A DNA stretch of 64,000 nt from Arenimonas daejeonensis (GCF_007993735.1 NZ_CP042453.1:2852001-2916000); one strand, 5' to 3'. Shown: positions 29,355 through 39,228, counted from the stretch's first letter. Numbers and translations are program-made. Notes: generated by a model not told the origin, from the sequence alone.

Positions 29355-31166
29355 TTAGCGGATTTCGACCTGGTCGAGGTCGAAGGCGAACTCACCCTCC
29401 GGCGCGCCGGCCGTTATGGCGATGGCGCGCAGGCGGGACGGGTCGGCGCCCTTGAAATCCGCCAGCGCGATGCGGTGCTCGGTCCACCCGGCGGTGGCGG
29501 TCACGCCACGTCGCGCCGGCGGTCCGCCCTGCGCGCCGGAAAACAGCAGCACCGACATCTCGCGGCCGTCACCACGCAGATGGAACACCAGCTCGCGCGC
29601 GGCGCCGGCATCCATCGCCTGCATCATCTGCTCGCCCGGATTGAAGAAGGCGCCGGCCCAGACCTGCGGCCCGCCAGCGCGCACCACGCCGCTGACGTGC
29701 AGCGCACCGGCACTGCCGGCGGCACCACCCGCGCGGCGTTCGATGACCGCTTCGGACTGGCCGCCCGCCATCTGGTCGCTGGTCGCCATCCAGCCGCTGC
29801 CGACGCGGCTGTCGATGCGTTCGCCGTCGAAATGGCTGAGCAGGCCGGGATCGAGCACCGGCGATTCGCCGGCGACCAGGCGCCGGTCCACACGCCGGCC
29901 GTTTTTCCAGATCATGGCGATGGCGCCGGTGGCGGTGATGTCGGCTCCAGGATTGCCTTCGACCAGCACCAGGTCGGCGCGTTGGCCCGGGGCGATGCGG
30001 CCGCGGTCGTCCAGGCCGAAGGCACGCGCCGGGCCGGACGTGGCGGCGGCCAGCGCGCCGGCATTGCCCAGGCCGGCCGCGGCCAGCCGGGCGATCTCTT
30101 CGTGCAGGGACGCGCCGTGCGCAGTGTTCGGATTCGGCGCATCGGTGCCGGCGAGGATGGCCACGCCCGCCGCATGCAGGCGGCGCACGCTTTCCACCGC
30201 ATTCGCCAGCATGGCGGGATCGCCGGCGCCGTCGTGCATGCGTGCGGACAGCGAATCGCGTTGCTCCTGCGAAAGCCAGGCGCGAAACCGGGGATCGTCG
30301 GCGAGCGGGCTGCGTTCGCCGGAAAAGCCGGCGATCACGGTGAGCGTCGGTACGACGAAGGCCCCACGTTCGCGCGCCAGGGCGACGAAGGCCTCGTCGG
30401 CAGGCGCGTCCTGGAACACGTGCACCAGGCCGTCGGCGCCGTCGCGCAGGGATTCGCGCGCGGCTTCCTGCGCGGAGGCGTGCACAACCGCACGCAGGCC
30501 GTTGGCGTGCGCGGCTTCGATCACCGCCGCCGCGGTCGCGGCATCGAGTGTCGGCAGGCGCCGGTCGTCGGTGTACACGTGCAGGTCTTCGCGCACGATC
30601 TTGATGAAGTCCGAACCCTCGTCGCGGCGCGAGGCCACCCACGCGGCAGCCTCGCCCGGTGCCGCCAGCGTCGGGACCGTCATGCCGAACTGGGTGCCGT
30701 GGCCGCCGGCCGCGGTGGCCAGCGTGCCGGCCGACCAGAGATCGGCCTGGCCGGACTGGCGGATGTCCTCGCGCTCGGCATTCGCCGCCGCCAGCTGCCG
30801 GTGGTCGCTGAACATGTCGATCTGGGTGGTGACGCCGAAGCGCAGCGCATCGCGGCGTGCCTCGCCCCAGGTGTGCACGTGCGCGTCGATCAGACCGGGC
30901 AGCAGGGTGCGGCCCTTGCCTTCCACGACCTCCCAACCGGCGAGCACTCCGGCATCGGCGCCGATGGTTTCGACCAGGCCATCCTTCACCCGCACGGTGG
31001 CGCGTTCGATGAAACGCTCGCCGTCGAACACGCGTACATCGCGGATCACGAATCGCGTCGGATCCGGCCGCGCCGGCGCGGTCGTGGCGGACTCCGGCGC
31101 CACCGTCCACAGCAGGCCGCCGAGCGCCAGCACGCTGGCCGCGGCACCGACTTTCAGGAAATTCAT
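29355..31166 (-). CDS. Exported amidohydrolase with C-terminal extension
   Basis: 603 aa. Signal peptide at the N-terminus (VGAAASVLALGGLLWTVAP), an amidohydrolase barrel with metal motif LIDAHVHTWGE (about 85), then the later metal-site GTDAPNPN. The roughly 170-residue C-terminal part resembles a carbohydrate-binding/CIA30-like beta domain (GEFAFDLDQVEIR at the end). I choose the second ATG (31166): AAGGAG lies 8 bases upstream of it but only 2 from the first ATG (31172). It sits between ABC permease and kinase genes in one operon. The substrate is unknown. Confidence 0.87.
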   Translation of the reverse strand: MNFLKVGAAASVLALGGLLWTVAPESATTAPARPDPTRFVIRDVRVFDGERFIERATVRVKDGLVETIGADAGVLAGWEVVEGKGRTLLPGLIDAHVHTWGEARRDALRFGVTTQIDMFSDHRQLAAANAEREDIRQSGQADLWSAGTLATAAGGHGTQFGMTVPTLAAPGEAAAWVASRRDEGSDFIKIVREDLHVYTDDRRLPTLDAATAAAVIEAAHANGLRAVVHASAQEAARESLRDGADGLVHVFQDAPADEAFVALARERGAFVVPTLTVIAGFSGERSPLADDPRFRAWLSQEQRDSLSARMHDGAGDPAMLANAVESVRRLHAAGVAILAGTDAPNPNTAHGASLHEEIARLAAAGLGNAGALAAATSGPARAFGLDDRGRIAPGQRADLVLVEGNPGADITATGAIAMIWKNGRRVDRRLVAGESPVLDPGLLSHFDGERIDSRVGSGWMATSDQMAGGQSEAVIERRAGGAAGSAGALHVSGVVRAGGPQVWAGAFFNPGEQMMQAMDAGAARELVFHLRGDGREMSVLLFSGAQGGPPARRGVTATAGWTEHRIALADFKGADPSRLRAIAITAGAPEGEFAFDLDQVEIR

Positions 31167-31171
31167 GGCCA

Positions 31172-31954
31172 TCACTCCTTGCGCAGCCGGATCGCAGCCA
31201 GGGACAGGAACAGCACGGTGGTCACCAGAAGCACGCCCGCGTGCAGCCCGTAGCGCACGTCCTGCACCTGGCCGACCACGCCCAGCGCCATCTGGCCCAG
31301 ATGCCAGGACGGCCAGACCACGGCCAGTTTCTGCATCAGCGGCGGGAACACGAACAGCGGCATCCACAGGCCGCTGAGCAACGCCATCGGCAGATAGACC
31401 AGATTGACGATCGCCACCGCAGCCTGGCCCTTCACCAGCGTGCCGATCCACAGGCCGATGGCGCAGAACGGCAACGTGCCCAGCAGCAGCACCGCCACCA
31501 GGCGCAGCCAGTCCAGCGGCGCTATCACCACGCCGCCAAAACCGATCGCCGCGATCGACAGCAGGACCACCACCGCCAGCCCGAAGGCCAGGCTCATGGC
31601 GATCTTGGCCAGGAAATAGGCCGAGGTCGGCATCGGCGACACGCGCTTGAGTTCCAGCCAGCCCTGCTGCCGTTCCAGTGCCAGGCCAACGCCAAAACCG
31701 AACAGCGCCGGGCCGATCACGCCGAAGGCCGAATAGGTCGCGAACAGGTAGGACGCCTTGTGCAGGCTTCCCCACGAACCCGGCACCAGCAAGGCGAACA
31801 CCACGTAGAACGCCAGCGGGAAGCAGAGGGTCGGCAGCGCGAAGGCCGGCGTGCGCAGCACGCGCAGGAATTCGTACCAGGCTTCGAGCGCGTGGATGCG
31901 CAGTGCTGACGGCGTGCCGAGCGCATCGAGCACGGGATGGGCGGTGGCGTTCAT
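31172..31954 (-). CDS. ABC-2 type exporter permease
   Basis: 260 aa with six hydrophobic segments. It fits the ABC-2 permease family: N-terminal cytoplasmic start, then ALPTLCFPLAFYVVF, a long central block, and QKLAVVWPSWHLGQMALG before the last helix. It overlaps the end of the ATPase gene by 4 bases and runs into the amidohydrolase gene. Together with that ATPase it should form an exporter for a lipid, peptide or drug; the cargo is unknown. Confidence 0.92.
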   Translation of the reverse strand: MNATAHPVLDALGTPSALRIHALEAWYEFLRVLRTPAFALPTLCFPLAFYVVFALLVPGSWGSLHKASYLFATYSAFGVIGPALFGFGVGLALERQQGWLELKRVSPMPTSAYFLAKIAMSLAFGLAVVVLLSIAAIGFGGVVIAPLDWLRLVAVLLLGTLPFCAIGLWIGTLVKGQAAVAIVNLVYLPMALLSGLWMPLFVFPPLMQKLAVVWPSWHLGQMALGVVGQVQDVRYGLHAGVLLVTTVLFLSLAAIRLRKE

Positions 31955-32871
31955 GCGGTCACCTCGTCGGCGGCAGTGGCGGTCAGGGACAGGAAGGCTT
32001 CTTCGAGATTGAGCGGCCGCACCTCGAGTTCGGACAGCGCCGGGTCGGCGGCCAGCCAGCGGCGCAGCAGACCCTCGACATCGGGACTGGTGACCTCGAG
32101 GCGGCCGGCCTCCGCGACCACGCGGGCGACTTCCGGCCAGTCCGCGAGTTCGGCGGCGGCCAGGGCGCTGCGGGCGCGCACGCGTTTTCCGGCGGCACGG
32201 GACTTCAGGCCGGCCGGCGTGTCTTCGGCCAGCACGCGGCCGCCGGCCAGCAGCACGATGCGGTCGGCCAGCGCATCGGCCTCTTCCAGGTAATGCGTCG
32301 TCAGCACGATGGCGGTGCCCTCGCCGCGCAGGCGGCGCAGCACGGCCCAGAAGTTGCGGCGCGATTCGACGTCCAGGCCGACCGTGGGTTCGTCCACGAA
32401 CAGCAGCGGCGCCCGGCCGCAGATCGCCAGCGCGAACTGCACGCGGCGCTGCTGGCCGCCGGACAGTGCGGCATAGGGGCGGTGCGCGAGGTCCTCGAGA
32501 CCGGCCAGTGCCAGCGTTTCGGCGACCGGGCGCGGCCGGGCGTAGTAGCTGGAGAACAGTCGCACGTGTTCGGCCACGCGCACCGTGTCGGCCAGGCCAC
32601 CGTCCTGCAGCATCACGCCGATGCCGCGGCGCACGGCCGGGTCACGCGGGTCGGCGCCGAACAGGGTGGCGGCACCGGCATCCGCGCTCAGCCGGCCGGT
32701 CAGCAGGCCCAGCGCGGTGGTCTTGCCGGCGCCGTTGGCGCCGAGCACGGCCAGCACTTCGCCGGCGCGGATGTCCAAGTTCACCTGGTCGAGGGCGGTC
32801 AGCGCGCCGTAACGCTTCACGGCGCCGCGCAACTGCGCCAGCGGACGGTCGGGGGACAAGGATCGATTCAT
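31951..32871 (-). CDS. ABC exporter ATP-binding protein
   Basis: 306 aa. Walker A GANGAGKTT (about residue 45), signature LSGGQQRR (about 140), Walker B LLFVDEPTVGLD, and H-loop TTHYLEEAD. A DUF4162-like C-terminal region (about 215-300) is typical of ABC-2 drug/antibiotic exporters. Start ATG 32871 (NRSLSPDRPLAQL); the open frame runs on upstream without support. First gene of a five-gene reverse-strand operon (ATPase, permease, amidohydrolase, kinase, regulator). The 229-base gap to the divergent aminotransferase gene holds short palindromes but no recognisable site. Confidence 0.93.
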   Translation of the reverse strand: MNRSLSPDRPLAQLRGAVKRYGALTALDQVNLDIRAGEVLAVLGANGAGKTTALGLLTGRLSADAGAATLFGADPRDPAVRRGIGVMLQDGGLADTVRVAEHVRLFSSYYARPRPVAETLALAGLEDLAHRPYAALSGGQQRRVQFALAICGRAPLLFVDEPTVGLDVESRRNFWAVLRRLRGEGTAIVLTTHYLEEADALADRIVLLAGGRVLAEDTPAGLKSRAAGKRVRARSALAAAELADWPEVARVVAEAGRLEVTSPDVEGLLRRWLAADPALSELEVRPLNLEEAFLSLTATAADEVTA

Positions 32872-33100
32872 GGGACACCTCCAGGGTGTCGCCACTCGTT
32901 TCCGCGCCCCGCGGCCGGCAGTGGTGGCCGTCAGCGATCGCGCCTGACAGCTGTCACCCGGTGGCCACCGGAATTCAAACGCGTGGGGGTTACGCGGGTC
33001 TGGGCGCGGTGGTACCATCGCCGCCAAGTATTTGATTTTCAACGCAAGACTCGGCTAGCGAGGGCCCCGCGGCGCTCCATCTCCGGGTCCGGAGACCGCC

Positions 33101-34599
33101 ATGACCCTGATCGACACGCTCGCCCCGCTGCGCAACCACGCCGGCACCGTCCGCACCCGCGGCCTCGATGACGCCACCGTGCTGCGCCTGGCCGGCCAGT
33201 TCCCGGAACTCGCCAACGCCGTGCAGGCCGCGGTCGAGCAGTACGCCGCGATCCGCGCCGAGTTCGCCGACCTGCTGGACCTCGACGAGCAGGCCCAGAT
33301 CGACGCCGTGCAGGCCGGTTTCGTCAACTTCTACTCCGACGACGCCGTGAACCCCTATGTCGCCCTCGCCGCCTGCGGTCCCTGGGTGGTCACGCTCAAG
33401 GGCGCCGTGATCCACGATTCCGGCGGCTACGGCATGCTCGGTTTCGGCCACACGCCGCAGGCCATCCTCGACACGATGGCCAAACCGCAGGTGCTGGCCA
33501 ACGTCATGACGCCGTCGCTGTCGCAGCTGCGCGTCGTGCGCGCGCTGCGCGCCGAAATCGGCCACAGCCGCGGCGGCTGCCCCTACACCCGCTTCATGTG
33601 CCTGAACTCCGGCTCCGAGTCGGTGTCGCTGGCCAGCCGCATCGCCGACGTCAACGCCAAGCTGATGACCGACGCCGGCGGCCGCCATGCCAACCGGGTG
33701 ATCAAGCGCCTGGTGGTGAAGGGTGCCTTCCACGGCCGCACCGAACGCCCGGCGCTGTATTCCGACTCCAGCCGCAAGACCTACATCCAGCACCTGGCCA
33801 GCTTCCGTGGCGAGGACAGCGTGCTGACGGTCGAGCCGTATTCGTCCGAGCAGCTGCGCGCGGCCTTCGCCGCCGCCGAAACCAACGGCTGGTTCATCGA
33901 GGCCGTGTTCCTGGAGCCTGTGATGGGTGAAGGCGACCCGGGCCGGCGCTGCCGCCGGAGTTCTACGCCGTCGCGCGCGAGTTGACCCAGGCGCACGGCA
34001 GCCTGCTGCTGGTGGATTCGATCCAGGCCGGCCTGCGCGCGCACGGCGTGCTGTCCATCGTGGATTACCCGGGCTTCGAAGGCCTGGAAGCGCCGGACAT
34101 GGAAACCTATTCCAAGGCGCTCAACGGCGGCCAGTACCCGCTGAGCGTGCTGGCAGTGAACGAACGTGCCGCCGGCCTGTACCGCAAGGGCGTGTACGGC
34201 AACACCATGACCGCCAACCCGCGCGCGCTCGACATCGCCGCCACCGTGCTGGACCTGCTGACGCCGGCGCTGCGCAGGAACATCCGCGAGCGCGGCCAGG
34301 AGTTCCTGGACAAGCTGGCCAAGCTGCGCGACGAGCTGGGCGGCGGCCTGATCACCAAGATCCAGGGCACCGGCCTGCTGTTCTCCTGCGAGCTCGACCC
34401 GTCGTTCAAGTGCTACGGCGCCGGCTCCACCGAGGAGTACATGCGCGAACACGGCATCGGCGTGATCCACGGCGGCACCAATTCGCTGCGTTTCACCCCG
34501 CACTTCAATGTCACCAGCGAGGAAGCGGACCTGGTGATCGAGCACATCCGCCAGGCCCTGCTCAAGGGCCCGCGCAAGTCGCAGGCCGAAGCGGCCTGA
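33101..34599 (+). CDS. Class III PLP-dependent aminotransferase, frameshifted
   Basis: About 499 aa after joining frames. Fold-type I class III signatures are the cofactor region LNSGSESVSLASRIAD, LLVDSIQAGLRAHG, and the Schiff-base Lys in YSKALNGGQYP. A roughly 120-residue N-terminal extension precedes the usual aminotransferase core. The frame breaks at 33945-33946, where one missing G turns GEGDPGR-A-LPPEFY into a premature end. The substrate (ornithine-, lysine- or putrescine-like) cannot be settled from sequence alone. GGAG lies upstream of the ATG at 33101. A 31-bp palindrome follows the stop. Confidence 0.85.
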
Positions 34600-34610
34600 C
34601 CTGAACAAGC

Positions 34611-34677
34611 CGAACCAGGTTCATTTTCTTTCTCGCTGAGACTCCGTCTCAGCGAGAAAGAAAATGAACCTGGTTCG
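34611..34677. repeat. Perfect 31-bp palindrome between convergent genes
   Basis: Arms 34611-34641 and 34647-34677 are exact reverse complements around a 5-base loop (CTCCG). It lies 12 bases after the aminotransferase stop and encodes the last codons and stop (34621-34623) of the opposing hydroxylase gene. The lower half is A/T-rich, so it may serve as a two-way terminator. The long perfect arms are unusual for a plain terminator. Confidence 0.8.
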
Positions 34678-35856
34678 CGTCAAACCGGCGGCGCGTTTCC
34701 AGAGCAGTCGGGTCAGCGGCGGCAGCTTTCCCGCCAGCCCCAGCACCTGGCCGCGCAGCAGCGTCGGCCACATCGCGTCGTTGCTGAAGGCGCGGTTGAT
34801 CGCCTCGAAACTGTGCGCGGCGATCGCGTTCTCACTGCGCCGTCCGCGCGCCCAGCGCGCCAGCCGGTGCGGCGTGGCGAAATCCGATCCCCGTTCACCG
34901 GCCTGGCGCCAGGCCAGGCGCAGCGCAGCGATGTCGCGCAGCCCCAGGTTCACGCCCTGCCCCGCCAGCGGATGCACGACATGGGCGGCGTCGCCGGCCA
35001 GCACCACGCGGCCCGCCACGTAGTCCCTGGCCAGTTGCCGGCGCAGCGGGAACGCGACCCGTTCCGACACCGAGGTGAGCTCGCCCAGGCGGGCATCGAA
35101 GGCGCGCGTGAGCTCGCGCAGGAATGTCGTGTCGTCGACGGCGAGCAGGCGCGTGGCTTCGTCGTCGGGCAGCGTCCACACGATCGAACAGCGGCCGTCG
35201 GCGCAGGGCAGGAAAGCCAGCGGCCCGGTCGGCAGGAAACGTTGCCAGGCGGTGTCTTCGTGCGGGAACGCGGTACCGACGTAGGCGACCAGGCCGCGTT
35301 GGCCATAGTCGTGGCGTTCGCTCGGCAGGTCCGCCAGTCCGCGCACCCGCGATGCGGCGCCGTCGGCACCCAGCAGCAGACGCGCGCGCAGGCGCTGGCC
35401 GTCCTGCAGCACCGCGGTCACCGTGTCCTCGTCCTGTTCAAGGGTGTCCAGCCGGCCGGTGAAACGCTGCAGGCCCGGTTCGCGGCCGCAGGCGGCCCAC
35501 AGGCGGTCCACCAGCAGGCCGTGTTCGACGATGTGGCCCAGCGAATCGCGACCCAGCGCATCGGCGTCGAAGGCCAGTTCACCGCCACCCGCCGCGTCCC
35601 ATACGCGCATGCGGCGATAGGGCTGTGCACGCGCGGCCAGCACCGAAGGCCAGACGCCGAGATCGGCCAGCAGCGCCGCGTTGTCCGGCGCGAATGCATA
35701 GACGCGAAGATCGGGCGCGTCGGCGTGCCAGGCCGGCGGTTCGTGCGCCTCGACCAGGGCCACGCGCTGGCCGTCGCGCGCGGCCGCGAGCGCCGCGGCG
35801 CTGCCGACCACGCCGGCGCCGATCACCACCAGGTCGAATCCGGCGCGGCGGTTCAT
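34621..35856 (-). CDS. UbiH/UbiI-type FAD-dependent hydroxylase
   Basis: 411 aa. A flavin monooxygenase of ubiquinone biosynthesis type: the N-terminal FAD motif VIGAGVVGSAAALAAARDG, the middle ARLLLGADGAASRVRG, and the second FAD motif GDAAHVVHPLAGQGVNLG. Such enzymes hydroxylate the benzoquinone ring. It overlaps the preceding paralogue by 4 bases, so the two hydroxylases are coupled. The exact ring position (C1, C5 or C6) is not clear. The last nine residues (ETESQRERK) are encoded inside a palindrome and may be a recent extension. Confidence 0.9.
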   Translation of the reverse strand: MNRRAGFDLVVIGAGVVGSAAALAAARDGQRVALVEAHEPPAWHADAPDLRVYAFAPDNAALLADLGVWPSVLAARAQPYRRMRVWDAAGGGELAFDADALGRDSLGHIVEHGLLVDRLWAACGREPGLQRFTGRLDTLEQDEDTVTAVLQDGQRLRARLLLGADGAASRVRGLADLPSERHDYGQRGLVAYVGTAFPHEDTAWQRFLPTGPLAFLPCADGRCSIVWTLPDDEATRLLAVDDTTFLRELTRAFDARLGELTSVSERVAFPLRRQLARDYVAGRVVLAGDAAHVVHPLAGQGVNLGLRDIAALRLAWRQAGERGSDFATPHRLARWARGRRSENAIAAHSFEAINRAFSNDAMWPTLLRGQVLGLAGKLPPLTRLLWKRAAGLTRTRFIFFLAETESQRERK

Positions 35857-37064
35857 GCGCCACCCCGCGACAGCACCGGCACACGCCCGCGGAACCCCAT
35901 CGCGCCGGCCACCAGCGGGTCTGCGAGGCCCGGCACATGGCCAAGCGCGAGCAGTCCGAGCGAACGCAGCAAGTGCATCGGGAAACTTCCATTGGCGGTG
36001 GCGCGCGCCAGGCCGTCGCTGAAAGCCAGGGTGCGTTCGCGGTCTTCGCGGCGCGCTTCGACGTAGGCGGCGAGCACCGGTGCGGCGCCCGGATCTTCGC
36101 CCACCAGCCCTTCCGCCAGCGACAGTGCATCGCGCAGTCCAAGGTTGAACCCCTGGGCGCCGATCGGATGCAGGGTCTGCGCCGCATTGCCCATCACCAC
36201 CAGGCGTGGCGCGGTGAGCCGTTCGGCCACCACCCGCACGATCGGATAGCCGCCCCGCGCGCCGACCCGCAACACGCGGCCGGCACGCCAGCCGAAACGC
36301 TGCTGGAAATACGACGCATAACCGGCGTCGTCGAGCGCCAGCACCCGCGCCGCGTCTTCGCGCGCGACGCCGCAGATGGCGCCGTAGTGGCCGCCTGCCA
36401 TCGGCAGCAGCGCCACCGGCCCCTCGTCACTGAACCGTTCGTAGGCGGTGCCGTCGGGCGCACGGTCGGTGGCGACGCTGCAGACCACCAGGGTCTGGCC
36501 GTAGTCGTGTTCTTCGGCGCCGATGCCGTGGGCGGCGCGCGCCAGCGACCGGCTGCCGTCGGCGGCGACCAGCAGGCGCGTGCGCAACCGGCGCTCGCTT
36601 CCGTCCTGTTCGATCCACACCACCGGCCCGTCGGCATCCGGCTGAACACGGATCACCTGCGCGGGACGATGCCGGACCAGATCGCCGCAGGCCGACAGCC
36701 TGGCCTCGAGCGCCTGGCCCAGTTCGCGCGCCAGCACCACGGCGCCGAAAGCCTCGCGGCCATGTTCGGCAGCCTCCAGGCGCACGCTGCCGAAATCCCC
36801 GGCGCGGCTGACGTGGATGCGCCGGATCGGAGCGGGCGGCGTGGCCAGGCGCGGCAGCACGTCCAGTGCCTGCAGCGCATTCAGGCTGGCCTGGGCCAGG
36901 GCGAGCTTGCGCTCGTCGAAACCCGGCGCGCCCGCCTGCGGGGCACTGGCCTCGACCTGGCCCACGCGCCAGCCGCTGCGGTCGAGCGCGCAGGCCAGCG
37001 CGCTGCCCACCAGGCCACCGCCGAGGATCAGGATGTCGTGGTCGTAAGCGTCATCGCGCACCAT
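35853..37064 (-). CDS. ubiH: 2-polyprenyl-6-methoxyphenol hydroxylase-like protein (UbiH)
   Basis: 403 aa. FAD motif ILILGGGLVGSALACALDRSG at the start (counted from residue 10), GADGSR-type middle motif VAADGSRSLARAAHG, and NAAQTLHPIGAQGFNLGLRD. The His-Pro-x-Gly-Ala-Gln signature fits UbiH. Start ATG 37064 (VRDDAYDHD) is chosen over an in-frame start 36 bases upstream because the family begins close to the FAD strand. It pairs with the second hydroxylase in an operon for aerobic ubiquinone synthesis. Confidence 0.9.
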   Translation of the reverse strand: MVRDDAYDHDILILGGGLVGSALACALDRSGWRVGQVEASAPQAGAPGFDERKLALAQASLNALQALDVLPRLATPPAPIRRIHVSRAGDFGSVRLEAAEHGREAFGAVVLARELGQALEARLSACGDLVRHRPAQVIRVQPDADGPVVWIEQDGSERRLRTRLLVAADGSRSLARAAHGIGAEEHDYGQTLVVCSVATDRAPDGTAYERFSDEGPVALLPMAGGHYGAICGVAREDAARVLALDDAGYASYFQQRFGWRAGRVLRVGARGGYPIVRVVAERLTAPRLVVMGNAAQTLHPIGAQGFNLGLRDALSLAEGLVGEDPGAAPVLAAYVEARREDRERTLAFSDGLARATANGSFPMHLLRSLGLLALGHVPGLADPLVAGAMGFRGRVPVLSRGGA

Positions 37065-37162
37065 GCGGCGATGATACGCGCCCGCCCCGGGCCCGCCCAC
37101 GCCTGGCCCGCTGGCGCTCCACTTCCGCTAAAATGCCGGCCTGACCCAAGGAAGCCGGACCC

Positions 37163-37752
37163 ATGACCCTGACCACCCGCTCGCGCCTGACCATCTTCCC
37201 TGGTGCTGGCCGCCGTGATGGCCGCGACCCGCCTGAACCACTTCGGCGTGGTGCCGGACGCGTCCTGGGCGGTGTTCTTCATCGCCGGTTTCTACCTGCG
37301 CGGCAGCGCCCGCTGGGCCTTCCCGGCACTGATGGTGCTGGCGGTGGCGGTGGACTACCTGGTGATCACCCAGGCCGGCCTGAGCTTCTGGAACCACTAC
37401 TGCGTGTCCCCGGGCTACTGGTTCCTGCTGCCGGCGCACTTCAGCCTGTGGGCCGCGGGCAGCCTGCTGCGCCGCCATTACCACGGCCTGCAGCCCAACA
37501 CCCCTGGGCCTGCTGGTGCTGATGGTGTTCGGCGGCGTGGCGCTGTGCCACTTCTTCGCCCAGGGCGGCTTCTACTGGCTCAGCAGCCAGGTCGCCGAAC
37601 CGACCGTGGCCGGCTGGGCCAAGAACTACGCCGACTGGTTCCTGCCCTACCTGCGCACCACCGGCATCTACGTCGCCATCGCCACCGTCGCGCATGTCGC
37701 CATCACCCTGATGGCGCGCCACGCCCCGTCCGCGGGCCGCACGGCGCACTGA
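37163..37752 (+). CDS. Polytopic membrane protein (DUF6580-like putative transporter), two frameshifts
   Basis: About 195 aa once joined, with five or six hydrophobic segments (AVFFIAGFYLRGSARWAFP, VDYLVITQAGLSFW, LGLLVLMVFGGVALCHFF). It resembles small putative transport proteins seen next to cobalamin adenosyltransferases. The frame is broken twice by an apparent extra C: 37198-37200 and 37501-37504. AAGGA precedes the ATG at 37163. It ends 7 bases before the adenosyltransferase start. A role in cobalamin or cobamide-precursor uptake is inferred from this neighbour only. Confidence 0.78.
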
Positions 37753-37759
37753 CCGGGCG

Positions 37760-38313
37760 ATGGGCAACCGCCTGTCGAAGATCTACACCCGCACCGGCGA
37801 CGACGGCAGCACCGGCCTGGGCGACGGTTCGCGCGTGGCCAAGGATTCGGCCCGCGTCACCGGCTATGGCACCGTGGACGAAGCGAACTCGGCGATCGGC
37901 CTGGTGCTGGCCTGCGATATCCCCGACGACGTGCGCGCGGTGCTGGTGTCGGTGCAGCACCAGATGTTCGACCTCGGCGGCGAGCTGTGCATCCGGGCCA
38001 TGCCGCCATCTTCGATGCCGACATCCAGCGCCTTGAAGACCAGCTCGATGGCTTCAACGCCGACCTGCCGCCGCTGAAGGACTTCATCCTGCCCGGCGGC
38101 GGCCTGGCGGCCGCGCACTGCCACCTCGCCCGCACCATATGCCGTCGCGCCGAGCGCGAAGTGGTGACGCTGTCGCACCATGACGCCGTGCGGCCCGAGG
38201 CGATCCGCTACCTCAACCGCCTGTCCGACCTGCTGTTCGTGCTGTCGCGGGTGCTGGCACGCGCCAGCGGCCACGGCGAGGTGCTCTGGAACCACGAGCG
38301 CCGCAAGGGCTAG
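37760..38313 (+). CDS. ATP:cob(I)alamin adenosyltransferase (PduO/MmaB type), frameshifted
   Basis: Converts cob(I)alamin to adenosylcobalamin. About 184 aa when joined. Start motif SKIYTRTGDDGSTGLGDG (ATP-binding signature), then GTVDEANSAIGL, and after the break FILPGGGLAAAHCHLART and RYLNRLSDLLFVLSR. The break at 37993-37994 is one C short: restoring it gives ELCIPGHAAIFDADIQ. It follows a small membrane protein gene, likely in the same operon, and is followed within 1 base by the deacetylase-like gene. Confidence 0.92.
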
Positions 38314-38314
38314 C

Positions 38315-39228
38315 GTGCTGCTCTACACGCACCCGGCCTGCCTTTCGCACGATCCCGGCGCCGGACACCCGGAATGCCCCGCCCGGCTCGAAGCCGTGCT
38401 GCACGCGCTGCGCGCCACCTTCCCGGCGCTGCCCTGGCGCGAGGCACCACGGGCATCGCGCGACGCCGTGCTGCGTGTCCACGCGCGCGCACTGGTGGCC
38501 GACGTGCTCGACACGCCCTTCGAAGGGCACCGGCGCCTGGATGAGGACACGGCCATGTCCGTCGATTCACCGGAAGCCGCGCTGCGCGCCGCCGGCGCCG
38601 GCATCGCCGCGGTGGACGCGGTGATGGCGGGCGAATCCAGCCATGCCTTCTGCGCCGTGCGCCCGCCCGGCCACCACGCCACCGGTGACACCGCGATGGG
38701 CTTCTGCCTGTTCAACGCGGTCGCGGTCGCGGCCGCGCATGCCGTGCACGCGCATGGCCTCGAGCGCGTGGCGATCGCCGACTTCGACGTGCACCACGGC
38801 AACGGCAGCCAGGACATCTTCGCGAACGAGCCGCGGGTGATGTACGCCAGCTCGCACCAGATGCCGCTGTATCCCGACAGCGGCCGTCCGGAGGAGCGCG
38901 GCGTCGGCAACATCGCCAATGCGCCGCTGGCGCCGGGCGCGGGCAGCGAAGCCTTCCGCGCCGCCTGGTCGCGCACACTGCTGCCGGCGCTGGAGGCCTT
39001 CTCCGGCCGCAGCTGCTGCTGGTGTCCGCCGGTTTCGATGGCCACCGGCTGGATCCGCTGGCCGACCTGGAGCTCGAGGCCGAAGACTACCGCTGGCTCA
39101 GCGCCGAACTGGCGGCGCTGGCCGGGCGCCACGCCGGCGGCCGCGTGGTGTCGCTGCTCGAGGGCGGTTACAGCCTGGCGGCGCTGCGCGCCTGCAGCGT
39201 GGCGCATCTGCGGGGTCTTGGCGCCTGA
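38315..39228 (+). CDS. Histone deacetylase superfamily (AcuC-like) protein, frameshifted
   Basis: About 304 aa. Zinc-dependent deacetylase family: SHDPGAGHPECPARLEAV at the start, RPPGHHATGDTAMGFCLFN (catalytic His pair), DFDVHHGNGSQDIF (zinc Asp/His), and after the break VSAGFDGHRLDPLAD and SLLEGGYSL. The break at 39007-39008 lacks one C; adding it gives SGPQLLLVSAGFDGH. Start GTG at 38315, one base after the preceding stop. Bacterial members act on acetyl-polyamines, acetyl-lysine or acetoin-pathway proteins; which applies is not visible. Confidence 0.9.
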
